Shown: positions 1 to 7,751, counted from the first letter of the stretch. The stretch is 37,947 nt of DNA from Candidatus Moranbacteria bacterium GW2011_GWC2_37_8 (GCA_000992165.1 LBTS01000002.1:1-37947); one strand, 5' to 3'. The notes: generated from the sequence alone by a model not told the origin. Numbers and translations are program-made.

Positions 1-118
1 CGAAATCTCTTGATTCTTAGGTATTTATTCCTAAAAACCCTCAAGAACTTCCTAATTATCATTTTAGAAAAAATCCCAATATGTATTGTATCTCCTACTA
101 GTATCTAATTATTAACCC

Positions 119-147
119 TTGACATATTTATCTTTTTAGATCATAAT
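119..147 (+). promoter_or_regulatory. sigma70-type promoter of the 192-554 gene
   Basis: A perfect -35 TTGACA (119-124), a 17-nt spacer and a -10 CATAAT (142-147) lie ahead of the first small gene. The start of transcription should fall near 154, giving a leader of about 38 nt that carries the SD. Bases 1-118 are AT-rich with no gene I can support. Confidence 0.7.
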
Positions 148-191
148 AGTATTCATGTTCTTAAATAAAATTTCAAGGAGAGATGCAGCCT

Positions 192-554
192 ATGCCATCA
201 GCTTTAAACTCAAGAACTTCCACAAAGAGGCTACGGGAACTTAAATCATTGCTTTCTCAACATGGAGAAGATATCGGCGAATTCGGTGTTTTCTGGGCAG
301 ACAGCCTCATAAAGCGTAATGCCAATCTTGATTCTTGTCCTCCTTGGTATATTATTTCCGAGTTTCAAATCGCACTTAACGATTTGCGAGTTGGAAGATG
401 CTGGGGCTCAAACAGTAAACTCGTAGGTAGAAGCGACCAGTCTATTTACGAGAACATCAGTTTAGCTTTCCCAGACATCGTGGAGGTGATTTTCTCAGAC
501 ACATTTGAGAAAGAACCGGTTTTAACACTCTTCGAGAAACTGAGGAGTATGTAA
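192..554 (+). CDS. hypothetical small soluble protein (120 aa)
   Basis: I do not recognise this family. An ATG at 183 is only 2 nt after the SD AAGGAG (175-180), which is too close. The ATG at 192, with an 11-nt spacing, is the better start and gives 120 aa beginning MPSALNS. The protein has no membrane segment or signal peptide; it is mixed alpha/beta with a Trp-containing middle (PPWYIISEF) and an acidic, hydrophobic C-terminal half. It has its own promoter (119-147) and a strong terminator (583-616), so it is a single-gene unit. No function can be assigned. Confidence 0.7.
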   Translation: MPSALNSRTSTKRLRELKSLLSQHGEDIGEFGVFWADSLIKRNANLDSCPPWYIISEFQIALNDLRVGRCWGSNSKLVGRSDQSIYENISLAFPDIVEVIFSDTFEKEPVLTLFEKLRSM

Positions 555-582
555 TAACCGCCGCTCTGTCCCAACCAATTAA

Positions 583-622
583 AAAGGTCTTTAGCGAAGC
601 TTCGCTAAAGACCTTTAATTTT
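583..622. terminator. bidirectional intrinsic terminator
   Basis: A 16-bp perfect hairpin (583-598 with 601-616) has a T-rich run on the plus side and an A run on the other side. It serves the plus-strand gene ending at 554 and the convergent minus-strand gene ending at 668. Confidence 0.85.
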
Positions 623-667
623 TCTCAAAATACTTCACGCTAAGAAGAAGCGACGAGTACGTTGACA

Positions 668-1129
668 TTATTCCGATTTTCCGCCATGAAACAATTTGAA
701 ACTTTCTCGATTTCTTGCAATAGATTCATCACAACTTCTCCTTTCCTCTTCTCTGTAATTCTCCCAAAGCTGGATAAACTCCCGATGAGCAGTTAATAGT
801 TCAGCGATTATATCAGCTGGTCTAAGCATCGCCTTGTGATCAAGGAAAAACTTATTGCCATATTTGAGTTCACCGTAAACCCGATCCTTCACGTACAAGA
901 GTTCTTCTTTTCCACTACCGGAAACATCAAAGAATAAAACTATTTTCGGTTGCCTGCTAAACTGGCGGACAATCATTCTGTAGCTAATAAATTTAGCTCT
1001 TTCACTACATAAAGTAGGCCACGGGTTATCAATGTCTAAATAAAAATACCATTTATCTTTGATTTCGTAGATATCAAGCATTCCCACCTCAACTAGCGGA
1101 CTCTTCTTGTTAATATCCGTAATTTCCAT
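668..1129 (-). CDS. hypothetical small protein (153 aa)
   Basis: The family is unknown to me. The frame is open from 1207, but the ATG at 1129 follows a clear SD (GGGAGG about 5 nt upstream) and starts MEITDINKK, so I use it. The protein is predicted soluble: a beta-rich first half (DIYEIKDKWYFYLDID) then a long charged helix near the C-terminus (LWENYREEERRS). Upstream Met residues have no SD. It converges with the first gene and shares its terminator. It may be a regulatory or partner protein of the neighbouring orphan genes, but nothing in the sequence shows this. Confidence 0.65.
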   Translation of the reverse strand: MEITDINKKSPLVEVGMLDIYEIKDKWYFYLDIDNPWPTLCSERAKFISYRMIVRQFSRQPKIVLFFDVSGSGKEELLYVKDRVYGELKYGNKFFLDHKAMLRPADIIAELLTAHREFIQLWENYREEERRSCDESIARNRESFKLFHGGKSE

Positions 1130-1268
1130 ATGCCCTCCCGTTGGCATCATTGAATTGATAATGGTTGATAAAATTTTAAATAGCAATTTTAAACAAAACT
1201 TTAACACGAAGTTTCCCAGCAGTCAATTCGTGCAAATAGCCAAAGCGCAATAAACAAATTTTAATGGT

Positions 1269-1297
1269 TTGCAGTTTTGTTTATTAATTGATATAGT
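1269..1297 (+). promoter_or_regulatory. sigma70-type promoter of the 1378 gene
   Basis: TTGCAG (1269-1274), a 17-nt spacer and TATAGT (1292-1297). The leader to the ATG at 1378 would be about 74 nt. Confidence 0.55.
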
Positions 1298-1377
1298 AAA
1301 TAACCTTGTAATTTAATAAATATTTTACTTTTCAAAGTAAAATCATAAAAAAATACTTCAGCCACAGAGGAGGAATA

Positions 1378-1773
1378 ATGCTTCAAAACAAATTTCGTCC
1401 GCTTCTATTATTCGTAGTATATCCCTCTATTTTTGAGGACTTGATACGCGACCAGACACTTCACAGAAAATTGCGCGAGAGGGGCACTATCGACTTTGGA
1501 TTCAGACGTACAATCGAAGACATCGATTTAAAAAGCGGCAATGTCTATGTAATAATGTTTCTCGATGAAAATGCCCCATGGGATTGGATGAGACTTGCCA
1601 AACAAAACATAAAAAATGAGAAATTCTGCGTAATTCACAATTTAGGTAAATTCAAAGGTCCAAACAATTATCGTATTATAACACCAAGCATCAGCATTTT
1701 TCATTTCATGATGGCGTTTTCCAGGTTAAGAGAAGCTTTCCCTGTTTTAATGAGAACACGAGGAAACCCATAG
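1378..1773 (+). CDS. hypothetical alpha/beta protein (131 aa)
   Basis: The start has a near-ideal SD (GAGGAGG, about 5 nt before ATG). The product is a compact alpha/beta protein without signal peptide; alternating hydrophobic strands (LLLFVVYPSIF, VYVIMFLDE, FCVIHNL) suggest a small Rossmann-like fold. The order of these strands and the spacing of an Ile-Asp turn before a Tyr-Val strand resemble the product of the gene at 2417, so the two may be divergent paralogues; this is by eye only. It is 18 nt upstream of the membrane protein gene at 1792 and probably cotranscribed with it. Function unknown. Confidence 0.7.
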   Translation: MLQNKFRPLLLFVVYPSIFEDLIRDQTLHRKLRERGTIDFGFRRTIEDIDLKSGNVYVIMFLDENAPWDWMRLAKQNIKNEKFCVIHNLGKFKGPNNYRIITPSISIFHFMMAFSRLREAFPVLMRTRGNP

Positions 1774-1791
1774 ATAACCAGGAGGTAAGAC

Positions 1792-2154
1792 ATGCTTAAG
1801 GATACAATCACCGTCACTATTTTTCTGGCACTTAGCCTTTCATGCGTCTTCACTGCTCCCAGATTCACCTCTTATAAATCTTACAAACACGAAGAAGGCT
1901 ATCCGCGAGCGTTCCGTTCCATCATGATATCCATCGGGATATTGCTTTTCGCCTTGGCGTACATTTTTCTTTCCCAAGCATGTACGATAATATTCAAAAA
2001 CATACTTTTGAAATGCTCGTACCGGGTTGATCCATCGTTAAATATTGCATTTTCATATTTATGCATGATCGCAATATTACCTCAGATGATCGATCTCCAC
2101 AGAGCAGCAATTAGAAATAGGATTCTCAAAGAATTCTGCCGAGTCAAACAATAA
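1792..2154 (+). CDS. hypothetical small membrane protein (120 aa)
   Basis: SD CAGGAGG with about 7-nt spacing before ATG. Three hydrophobic segments are visible: residues about 5-22 (TITVTIFLALSLSCVF), 44-68 (SIMISIGILLFALAYIF) and 84-98 (IAFSYLCMIAILPQM). The tail is basic (RAAIRNRILKEFCRVKQ). It lies 18 nt after the 1378 gene and is followed by a strong terminator, so the pair is a two-gene operon of a soluble protein and a membrane partner. I recognise no family. Confidence 0.7.
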   Translation: MLKDTITVTIFLALSLSCVFTAPRFTSYKSYKHEEGYPRAFRSIMISIGILLFALAYIFLSQACTIIFKNILLKCSYRVDPSLNIAFSYLCMIAILPQMIDLHRAAIRNRILKEFCRVKQ

Positions 2155-2195
2155 AAAAAAGTCAGTCAACGTACTGGCTCCCGCACTCACCCCTG

Positions 2196-2226
2196 AGCTC
2201 CGTCATCGTTTGACGGAGCTTTTTTA
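2196..2226 (+). terminator. intrinsic terminator
   Basis: A 10-bp perfect stem AGCTCCGTCA / TGACGGAGCT with a 5-nt loop (2206-2210) is followed by six T. It ends the 1378-1792 operon. Confidence 0.9.
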
Positions 2227-2327
2227 AACTGTGGAAAAACACTCGGCTTGCTTTTTATTTTTAAACAATATGATTTAATTCCTTATATCAAAAATTACTG
2301 ACTGAATTTGTCATTAATCATTCAGAT

Positions 2328-2356
2328 TTGACATTTCTTTCATTTTCAATCAGATT
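2328..2356 (+). promoter_or_regulatory. possible promoter of the 2417 gene
   Basis: A perfect TTGACA (2328-2333) has only a weak -10 (CAGATT at 2351-2356, 17-nt spacing), so the exact -10 is unsure. Confidence 0.35.
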
Positions 2357-2416
2357 TAAATTAAGGAATAACCAAATCAATGAGTGATCACACCACAACA
2401 AGGGGAGGGTGTTTCA

Positions 2417-2764
2417 ATGACAAGAAAATTTTCTCGCGTCATCGTCAGCACGGATATTCCAGGGTTTTTAAGGTACCTGGGCTTGAACAGAATTCCCTAT
2501 TGCACATGGGGCATGCAAGGTGAAGACTTTCAGAGCCGCGAAATTGATCCGGAAAACCTGTACGTTTTTGCCTATCGCAATCCCGCGGAGGCAGTACTCA
2601 CCTTCCTTGCAAGTAAGGTGACGGAGGAAAACGTCCTGGTGTTTTTCCGTCGGCCCGGCTCAGGATTCACCTCGAGCGATGAACGATTGAAAAACATAAC
2701 CATGATTTCAGGAGACACGCTCTTGCAACGTGTCCAACAGGAAGTCGCAAAAGTATTCAGCTAA
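2417..2764 (+). CDS. hypothetical alpha/beta protein (115 aa)
   Basis: An in-frame ATG at 2384 has no SD. The ATG at 2417 sits 7 nt after GGGGAGGG, so translation starts MTRKFSRVIVS (115 aa). Predicted soluble alpha/beta protein: strands RVIVSTDI, LYVFAYRN, VLVFFRRP and a C-terminal helix (LLQRVQQEVAKVF). Its layout resembles the 131-aa product at 1378 (an Ile-Asp turn before a Tyr-Val strand, a helix, then a Val-rich strand), suggesting a shared fold or paralogy. GC content is visibly higher than in its neighbours, a possible sign of separate origin. Monocistronic: terminator at 2796-2825. Function unknown. Confidence 0.7.
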   Translation: MTRKFSRVIVSTDIPGFLRYLGLNRIPYCTWGMQGEDFQSREIDPENLYVFAYRNPAEAVLTFLASKVTEENVLVFFRRPGSGFTSSDERLKNITMISGDTLLQRVQQEVAKVFS

Positions 2765-2795
2765 AAAACGGGAGAGAATCAATTTCCCAACCTAA

Positions 2796-2825
2796 AGCCT
2801 CGCGGCAACATCGCGAGGCTTTTTC
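2796..2825 (+). terminator. intrinsic terminator (GCCTCGCG type)
   Basis: A 9-bp perfect stem AGCCTCGCG / CGCGAGGCT with loop 2805-2811, followed by five T. Nearly the same hairpin recurs at 3691-3719. Confidence 0.9.
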
Positions 2826-2849
2826 TTATGCCATTTTAATCCCAATTCC

Positions 2850-2887
2850 AATATCACTACCATATGAAGTAGAATGATAGTGATATT
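2850..2887. repeat. 10-bp inverted repeat, possible operator
   Basis: Perfect arms AATATCACTA (2850-2859) and TAGTGATATT (2878-2887) are 18 bp apart, upstream of the 2952 gene. The half-site TAGTGATAT also occurs in the inverted repeat before the Bro-N gene (21147-21173). No T run follows, so an operator fits better than a terminator. Confidence 0.45.
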
Positions 2888-2951
2888 TCTCAATGAGTTA
2901 TTGTAGACTTTTAAAAATTTAGGAGTAGTATTCATATTAACAAACAAAAAT

Positions 2952-3242
2952 ATGGGAAGAAAAACTAACGCAACAAACAAAAAAGCCAGCGGCAAACACA
3001 CCACACTCACTGATACTAGCGCGCCGGTTTATAATTTTATTTGCAAAATTCCTGAGGTTTCTTCTGTTAGCGCAGGACAGATCAAAATGAATCTTCCCAA
3101 TGCTCCCCACAGAATAATCATCAAGGAAATGACCGGCTGTTTATCAATAAAAATCAGAAGCACAAAGAGCATACAAGAACTCAAAATCTATTCACAATCA
3201 CTGGAAAATGTAAAAAGGATTCTGGAGGAAAAATATTCATAA
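2952..3242 (+). CDS. hypothetical small protein (96 aa)
   Basis: This frame is less certain than its neighbours: the ATG has no SD (an AGGAG near 2922 is about 26 nt away). The protein has a Lys/Thr-rich, probably disordered N-terminus (about residues 1-22) and then a plausible alpha/beta module with strands (VYNFICKIP, APHRIIIKE, GCLSIKIRS) and a C-terminal helix (LENVKRILEEKYS). No family recognised. The opposite-strand frame 2792-3010 is judged a shadow because it runs over the terminator. Translation may be leaderless or SD-independent. Confidence 0.5.
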   Translation: MGRKTNATNKKASGKHTTLTDTSAPVYNFICKIPEVSSVSAGQIKMNLPNAPHRIIIKEMTGCLSIKIRSTKSIQELKIYSQSLENVKRILEEKYS

Positions 3243-3249
3243 CGTGCTA

Positions 3250-3278
3250 TTGACAATTTTAAATATTTAGTCTTTAAT
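3250..3278 (+). promoter_or_regulatory. sigma70-type promoter of the 3330 gene
   Basis: TTGACA (3250-3255), a 17-nt spacer and TTTAAT (3273-3278). It begins only 7 nt after the stop of the preceding gene, so the 3330 gene is independently transcribed. Confidence 0.7.
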
Positions 3279-3329
3279 ATATTGATGTGCTTTTGAGCAC
3301 AATATCTTGTTCTTTAAAAGGAGTTGGTC

Positions 3330-3668
3330 ATGAATTTTCCTGAGCTTTCCCTGTTCGTCTTTTATTTCGTCATCGGATCATATGAGGGCTTTATCCTTGC
3401 TATTGCCTTCATCATACTCATGTTTAAATTAAAAAGAGAATCGGAAAATTATCGGCTATTATCCATGCTCACTTTCTGTGGATACATAGCAGGAAGTCTT
3501 TTGGAGGTACCACTGCTTCCATACATCAAAGCTTTTGTAATTCATGCACTTGGACCAATGTCCGACTGGATTCGCGGAGTAAATAATTGCCAGGTCATGT
3601 TCACTGGAACAATTTCAACTGCCATAATTACGGTCATTTTGGGACTCAAAAAAATGAGATATTTCTAA
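3330..3668 (+). CDS. hypothetical small membrane protein (112 aa)
   Basis: The SD AAAAGGAG ends at 3323. The ATG at 3330, 6 nt downstream, is the start rather than the in-frame TTG at 3324. The product has about three to four hydrophobic segments: residues about 3-32 (a pair around GSYEGF), 45-72 (MLTFCGYIAGSLLEVPLLPYI) and 90-106 (MFTGTISTAIITVILGL), and a short basic C-terminus. The leader carries a small hairpin (TGTGCT/AGCACA, 3286-3301) just before the SD, which could modulate translation. It is a single-gene unit with promoter 3250-3278 and terminator 3691-3719. No family recognised. Confidence 0.65.
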   Translation: MNFPELSLFVFYFVIGSYEGFILAIAFIILMFKLKRESENYRLLSMLTFCGYIAGSLLEVPLLPYIKAFVIHALGPMSDWIRGVNNCQVMFTGTISTAIITVILGLKKMRYF

Positions 3669-3690
3669 TCAAACAAGGCAGATCACAAAC

Positions 3691-3723
3691 AAAGCCTCGC
3701 GGCATCGTCGCGAGGCTTTTTAC
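3691..3723 (+). terminator. intrinsic terminator (GCCTCGCG type)
   Basis: An 11-bp perfect stem AAAGCCTCGCG / CGCGAGGCTTT (3691-3701, 3709-3719) with a T-rich tail. It is almost a copy of the hairpin at 2796-2820. Confidence 0.9.
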
Positions 3724-3755
3724 TTTTACTGCTATATATAGTTGTATAGTAGTGA

Positions 3756-3784
3756 AAAGAGCGAGGCTAAGTGCCTCGCTCTTT
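3756..3784 (-). terminator. intrinsic terminator after dnaK
   Basis: A 12-bp perfect stem (3756-3767 with 3773-3784, arm AAAGAGCGAGGC) with a 5-nt loop lies just past the dnaK stop. On the minus strand it is followed by TTTTCACT. Confidence 0.85.
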
Positions 3785-3790
3785 AAAAGA

Positions 3791-5710
3791 TTATTTTTTT
3801 TCTTCGTCTTTTTTATCCTCATCCTTTTTCTCCTCTTCAACCTCTGCCTCTTTCACTGTTTCACCTTCTGCGCCAGCGTTGGCTTCTTTGTCTGCCTTTT
3901 CTTTTTCTTGAGCAGCAGCATAAAGTTTTTCACCAATTTTTTGAGCAGCTTGTGAGAGTGTTTCGGTTTTGGCCTTGATTTCGTTAAGGTCCTCCCCATT
4001 CTTCACCTTATTTAGTTCTTCGATTGCTTCTTTGACTGGTTTGGTTTCTTCTTCAGTCACTTTGTCGCCTGCATCTCGCATTGCTTTTTCAGTAGTGTAT
4101 ACAAGAGTATCAGCAATGTTGCGAGCTTCAATCAATTCTTTCTTTTGTTTGTCTTCTTCTGCATGCATTTCTGCATCTTTTTTCATTTTCTCAATTTCTT
4201 CTTTTGAAAGTCCTGATGAAGCTTCGATTTTGATCGATTGTGATTTTCCGGTTGCTTTATCCTTAGCAGTCACATTCAAGATTCCATTCGCATCAATATC
4301 AAATTCAACTTCAATTTGAGGAACTCCGCGAGGAGCTGGCGGAATTCCATCAAGCAAGAATTTTCCAAGAGTCTTGTTTCCAGAGGCAAGTTCTCTTTCT
4401 CCTTGAAGAACATGGATTTCAACGCCTGGTTGACTGTCTGCTGCAGTTGAGAATGTTTGAGTCTTTGAAGTTGGAACAGTTGTATTTCTTTCAATAAGCG
4501 GAGTTGAAACTCCACCCATTGTTTCGATTCCCAATGTCAAAGGTGTCACATCTAAAAGCAAAACATCTTTCACGCTTCCTTCAAGCACACCTCCTTGAAT
4601 TGCAGCTCCAAGTGCTACCACTTCGTCAGGATTTACTGAAATGTTTGGTTTTTTACCAAAAAATTTCTCAACAGTCTGAAGAACAAGTGGCATGCGTGTC
4701 ATTCCTCCAACCATCACGATTTCATTAATATCCCCAACAGAAAGTTTTGCATCAGCAAGAGCTTTTTTCACTGGTTCCAAAGTTTTTTGAACAAGGTCGC
4801 CAACCAATTCTTCCAATTTTGCGCGGCTCATCTTCATCACTAAATGTTTCGGACCCGATGCATCAGATGTAATAAATGGTTGATTGATTTCAGTGTCAGC
4901 TGCGGTTGAAAGTTCAATCTTAGCTTTTTCAGCAGCTTCCTTGATTCGTTGCAGCGAAAGAGGATCATTAGAAAGATCAATTCCTTCTTGTTTTTTGAAT
5001 TCATCAATAATCCATCGGATAATGATTTGATCAAAATCGTCTCCTCCAAGATGAGTATCACCATTTGTTGATTTCACCTCCACAGTGTCGCCTCCGACTT
5101 CCAAAATGGAAATATCGAAAGTTCCTCCACCCAAATCATACACTGCAATTTTTTCGTCAGCTTTTTTATCAAAACCATAAGCCAAAGCAGCTGCAGTCGG
5201 TTCATTGATAATTCGACGAACATTGAGACCTGCGATTTCTCCAGCTTCTTTTGTGGCTTTTCTTTGCGCGTCGTCAAAATATGCAGGAACAGTAATCACA
5301 GCGTCGGTGATTTTTTCTCCAAGTTTTTCTTCAGCGTCAGCTTTCAATTTTCCCAAAATCATGGCAGAAATTTCCTGCGGAGTATAGTCCTTATCTCCCA
5401 TAGTTACTTTCACAGTTTCGCCAGCATGCACAATTTTGTATGGCATGAGTTTTTCATCTCGCTGAACTTCAGCGTCATGATATGCTCGTCCAATCAAACG
5501 TTTGATTGAATACAAAGTGTTTGCAGGATTTGTCACTGATTGACGCTTTGCTAAAAGTCCAACCAAACGTTCACCTGTTTTTGAGATTGCGACCATAGAT
5601 GGAGTTGTTCGCGCGCCTTCTTTGTTTTCCACTATTTCCGGTTTACCACCCATAACAACCGCCATGGCGCTGTTAGTGGTTCCCAAGTCAATTCCGAGAA
5701 TTTTTCCCAT
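3791..5710 (-). CDS. dnaK: chaperone protein DnaK (Hsp70)
   Basis: ATP-driven Hsp70 chaperone of the cytosol that folds and protects proteins together with GrpE and a DnaJ partner. At 639 aa it is the usual length. The nucleotide-binding domain shows the phosphate-1 motif GIDLGTTNS (residues 5-13), [10 protein letters not shown] near 192 and VGGMTRMP near 335. A substrate-binding domain follows ([17 protein letters not shown] near 385), then a helical lid. The last 35 residues are a Glu/Lys/Asp-rich tail instead of a classic EEV-type end. SD AGGAG lies 9 nt before ATG. It is the last gene of the hrcA-grpE-dnaK series; no dnaJ follows. The 567-nt gap to grpE and REP-like repeats suggest it has its own promoter, which I could not fix; there is no CIRCE there. 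Confidence 0.98.
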   Translation of the reverse strand: MGKILGIDLGTTNSAMAVVMGGKPEIVENKEGARTTPSMVAISKTGERLVGLLAKRQSVTNPANTLYSIKRLIGRAYHDAEVQRDEKLMPYKIVHAGETVKVTMGDKDYTPQEISAMILGKLKADAEEKLGEKITDAVITVPAYFDDAQRKATKEAGEIAGLNVRRIINEPTAAALAYGFDKKADEKIAVYDLGGGTFDISILEVGGDTVEVKSTNGDTHLGGDDFDQIIIRWIIDEFKKQEGIDLSNDPLSLQRIKEAAEKAKIELSTAADTEINQPFITSDASGPKHLVMKMSRAKLEELVGDLVQKTLEPVKKALADAKLSVGDINEIVMVGGMTRMPLVLQTVEKFFGKKPNISVNPDEVVALGAAIQGGVLEGSVKDVLLLDVTPLTLGIETMGGVSTPLIERNTTVPTSKTQTFSTAADSQPGVEIHVLQGERELASGNKTLGKFLLDGIPPAPRGVPQIEVEFDIDANGILNVTAKDKATGKSQSIKIEASSGLSKEEIEKMKKDAEMHAEEDKQKKELIEARNIADTLVYTTEKAMRDAGDKVTEEETKPVKEAIEELNKVKNGEDLNEIKAKTETLSQAAQKIGEKLYAAAQEKEKADKEANAGAEGETVKEAEVEEEKKDEDKKDEEKK

Positions 5711-5840
5711 ATTTTTTTGCTCCTACGAATTACAAATCAGATACAAATTTACAAATGTACAAATAAATGCACAAATTCAACAGCAAGATTGTAAATAGCA
5801 GGTTAGGTTAATTACTTTTTATTACAATTTATTAATTTCT

Positions 5841-5928
5841 TTGTCATTCCCATGAAAATGGGAATCCAGACCTAATTTAAATCGCGAGATAAAGATTGGC
5901 TGGATTTCCGCTTTCGCGGGAATGACAA
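5841..5928. repeat. REP-like element, paired inverted copies
   Basis: Two 29-nt units face each other (5841-5869 and 5900-5928). Each is itself palindromic, runs from a TTGTCATTCCC end to an AATCCAG end, and matches the other in inverted orientation with a few changes. This is the layout of paired REP/BIME elements. Related units occur at 9180, 25407 and 29230. Confidence 0.75.
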
Positions 5929-5965
5929 TATTTTGTTATCACATAATGTCAAAATGACAAAATGC

Positions 5966-5995
5966 TTGTACGTTTGCATGTTTAAATGTTATGAT
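5966..5995 (+). promoter_or_regulatory. promoter of putative small RNA 1
   Basis: TTGTAC (5966-5971), an 18-nt spacer and TATGAT (5990-5995) on the plus strand. There is no plus-strand protein gene downstream; the next signal is the terminator at 6055-6072. Confidence 0.5.
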
Positions 5996-6001
5996 AGCTT
6001 C

Positions 6002-6072
6002 AGAGTTGAGCACATCGTTTGCCCGCTTCGTCCAGCTGGGATATTTAAACAAATGCCCTCTGGGCTTTTTTT
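6002..6072 (+). ncRNA. putative small RNA 1 (about 70 nt)
   Basis: The span from the predicted transcription start to a GCCC-TCT-GGGC hairpin followed by seven T (6055-6072) would give an RNA of about 70 nt. It contains a GC-rich core (6021-6040) in an otherwise AT-rich gap, and no ORF with an SD. It lies on the strand opposite grpE and dnaK. No known RNA family is recognised. The terminator stem is short (4 bp plus A-U extension), so confidence is moderate. Confidence 0.45.
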
Positions 6073-6093
6073 GTTATTAAATTTCAATATTAA

Positions 6094-6121
6094 TTGACAA
6101 ATAACGTGTTTCCCCTAAACT
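6094..6121 (+). promoter_or_regulatory. promoter of putative small RNA 2
   Basis: A perfect -35 TTGACA (6094-6099). The -10 is either TAAACT (6116-6121, 16-nt spacer) or TATAAC (6121-6126, 21 nt), so the start is approximate. Confidence 0.4.
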
Positions 6122-6129
6122 ATAACTAT

Positions 6130-6198
6130 TGAGTCTGTTCGCGAAACGTGAATAGGCATGCCCTGGCGACTTGCCCTCCTAGTCGCCAGGGTTTTTTT
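6130..6198 (+). ncRNA. putative small RNA 2 with CCUCCU loop
   Basis: The unit ends in an 11-bp perfect hairpin (6161-6171 with 6181-6191) and seven T, a strong plus-strand terminator with no plus-strand gene before it. The 9-nt loop (6172-6180) reads TGCCCTCCT and so exposes CCUCCU, complementary to an SD. Upstream there is a small self-complementary TTCGCGAA. Size, strand and terminator resemble those of small RNA 1 directly before it, suggesting a tandem pair. Base pairing with SD-bearing mRNAs is an inference from the loop alone. Confidence 0.5.
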
Positions 6199-6277
6199 AT
6201 TTATCCCTACGAAATTACAAATTAATTACAAATTTACAAATATACAAAATGAATTTCAAATTACACCTTTCTTAAAA

Positions 6278-6847
6278 TTACTGAACAACTACTCTTGCTG
6301 GACGCACAATTTTTTCTCCCATCTTATATCCTTGCATCACAACTTTCTTAATCTTATTTTCAAATTTCTTTTCACCTTCACAGTGCAAACATTCTTTGTC
6401 CTCAATTGCTTCGTGCATTACCGGATCAAATGTGTCTCCAATTTTTGCAGAAATTTCTTCTACACCATTTTCACTAAGTACATTTTCAAGTTGCTTTTGA
6501 ATGTGCATGATTCCAACAACCCATCCTCCTTCTTTTTGATCTTCCGGAATGTGCGCAGTAGACATATGGAAATTGTCCAGCACTGGAATAATCTGCAAAA
6601 GAATATTGGATGCAGCATATTTAACCAAATCTTTTTGTGAATCACTTTGCATCTTTTTATAATTCTCAAAATCAGCTTGGCAACGCTTCCAACCATCAAG
6701 ATACTCAGCCGCCTTCTTTTCAATTTCCAAAAGTTCATTCTCTTGTTCAACTACAATCTCTTCTTCGATATCCTTGATGTCCTTCACTTCATCAGATTCC
6801 TTGATTGGCTCTTTTTCTTCTTTGGATTTTTTATGTTCTTTTGACAT
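6278..6847 (-). CDS. grpE: nucleotide exchange factor GrpE
   Basis: Cochaperone that releases ADP from DnaK. At 189 aa it fits the family: a Lys/Glu-rich disordered N-terminus (1-40), the long dimerising helix (about 40-90, with YLDGWKRCQADFENYKK as the usual signature), and the beta-domain ending GYKMGEKIVRPARVVV, the family's C-terminal signature. An HCEGEKK stretch near residue 155 is unusual. No SD precedes the ATG. It lies 166 nt after hrcA in the same orientation; that gap holds a palindrome (6970-6994) but no obvious terminator, so cotranscription from the CIRCE-controlled promoter is likely. Confidence 0.95.
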   Translation of the reverse strand: MSKEHKKSKEEKEPIKESDEVKDIKDIEEEIVVEQENELLEIEKKAAEYLDGWKRCQADFENYKKMQSDSQKDLVKYAASNILLQIIPVLDNFHMSTAHIPEDQKEGGWVVGIMHIQKQLENVLSENGVEEISAKIGDTFDPVMHEAIEDKECLHCEGEKKFENKIKKVVMQGYKMGEKIVRPARVVVQ

Positions 6848-6969
6848 ATTTTAATCTTTAATTTTGAATTTAAAATTTTAAATTTTGAATGTCCTCCAAG
6901 GATAAGCCCGGAGCAAAAATTTTTAATGCTTTAATTATTTAAACATTTTGTCATTCTGATTTGATTCAA

Positions 6970-6994
6970 AACCTGCCTGCCGGTAGGCAAGGTT
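6970..6994. repeat. palindromic repeat in the hrcA-grpE gap
   Basis: An imperfect palindrome (AACCTGCCT facing AGGCAAGGTT around GCCGGT) of the CTGCCTGCCGG type. It could form a hairpin in the hrcA-grpE mRNA. No T run follows. Confidence 0.5.
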
Positions 6995-7013
6995 CGAAAT
7001 TCAGAATTCGAAA

Positions 7014-7751
7014 TTATATTATATTTATCATTACTATTATTACCATCGATGCCCCTAATAGTTTCTTAACGTATTCAATCATGGATTTATTTTTCGCATA
7101 AGCCATACGTTTTGGACCAATGAGCGCCAATATTCCTTTCTCTCCGCTGCTCAATCTATATGGCGAAACAATCATTGAGCAATTATCAGTTCCTACAATT
7201 GGATTTTCCTTACCGATGAAAATTTTTGTCTCACCTTCTTTCATGTCCCTGGTGAGTTGTTCAAACTTTTCATCAATATAGTCCAGGACTTCAACCAATC
7301 GGCACATTTCATCCATTTCTTGAAATTCAGGAGCTTCCATTAGTTCACGCATTCCAAAATCTGAAAATTCATCATTGTTTCCGCTTATGGCAAAATTTCC
7401 GCTCACATGTGACAAAAGTTTTGCTGTCGTTCTCGTAAGCCTAGAGTTTTGAGCTTTCAGTTTCAAAAATTCTCTTTGCATTTTTTGCTGTTCATCTTTC
7501 GAAAGTTCTTTTTCTTTCATCACTTCTTCCACAAAATATCGATATCCTTTATCGGTAGGAATTCTTCCTGCGCTGATATGCGGCTGATACAAATATCCTT
7601 CATCCTCCAAGGTCATCATGTCATTCCTGATTGTAGCAGGACTCACTGCAAACTTGTATTTTCCAACCAAAATCTGAGAACCAACTGGAATGGCCGTTTG
7701 CGTGTATTCTTCAATCACTGCTGATAAAATTTTTTCTTGCCTTTCGTTCAT
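7014..7751 (-). CDS. hrcA: heat-inducible transcription repressor HrcA
   Basis: Repressor that binds CIRCE and shuts off chaperone genes when GroEL or other chaperone capacity is free. The N-terminal winged helix (about residues 1-75, with SPATIRNDMMTLEDEGYL and HISAGRIPTDKGYRYFV) is canonical. At 245 aa it is about 100 residues shorter than common HrcA; the middle, dimerisation/inserted region (about 105-190) is reduced while the usual end (ALIGPKRMAYAKNKSMIEYVKKLL) is kept. No SD. The leader is about 65 nt from a promoter overlapped by a CIRCE element, so HrcA should repress itself, grpE and possibly dnaK. Confidence 0.95.
   Translation of the reverse strand: MNERQEKILSAVIEEYTQTAIPVGSQILVGKYKFAVSPATIRNDMMTLEDEGYLYQPHISAGRIPTDKGYRYFVEEVMKEKELSKDEQQKMQREFLKLKAQNSRLTRTTAKLLSHVSGNFAISGNNDEFSDFGMRELMEAPEFQEMDEMCRLVEVLDYIDEKFEQLTRDMKEGETKIFIGKENPIVGTDNCSMIVSPYRLSSGEKGILALIGPKRMAYAKNKSMIEYVKKLLGASMVIIVMINII

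Noticed and set aside
3587-3955. 122-aa plus-strand frame, Phe-rich
   Set aside because: Antisense to the Glu/Lys-rich dnaK tail; the Phe runs are the complement of Lys/Glu codons.
6158-6640. 160-aa plus-strand frame
   Set aside because: It begins in the small-RNA terminator hairpin and runs antisense to grpE.
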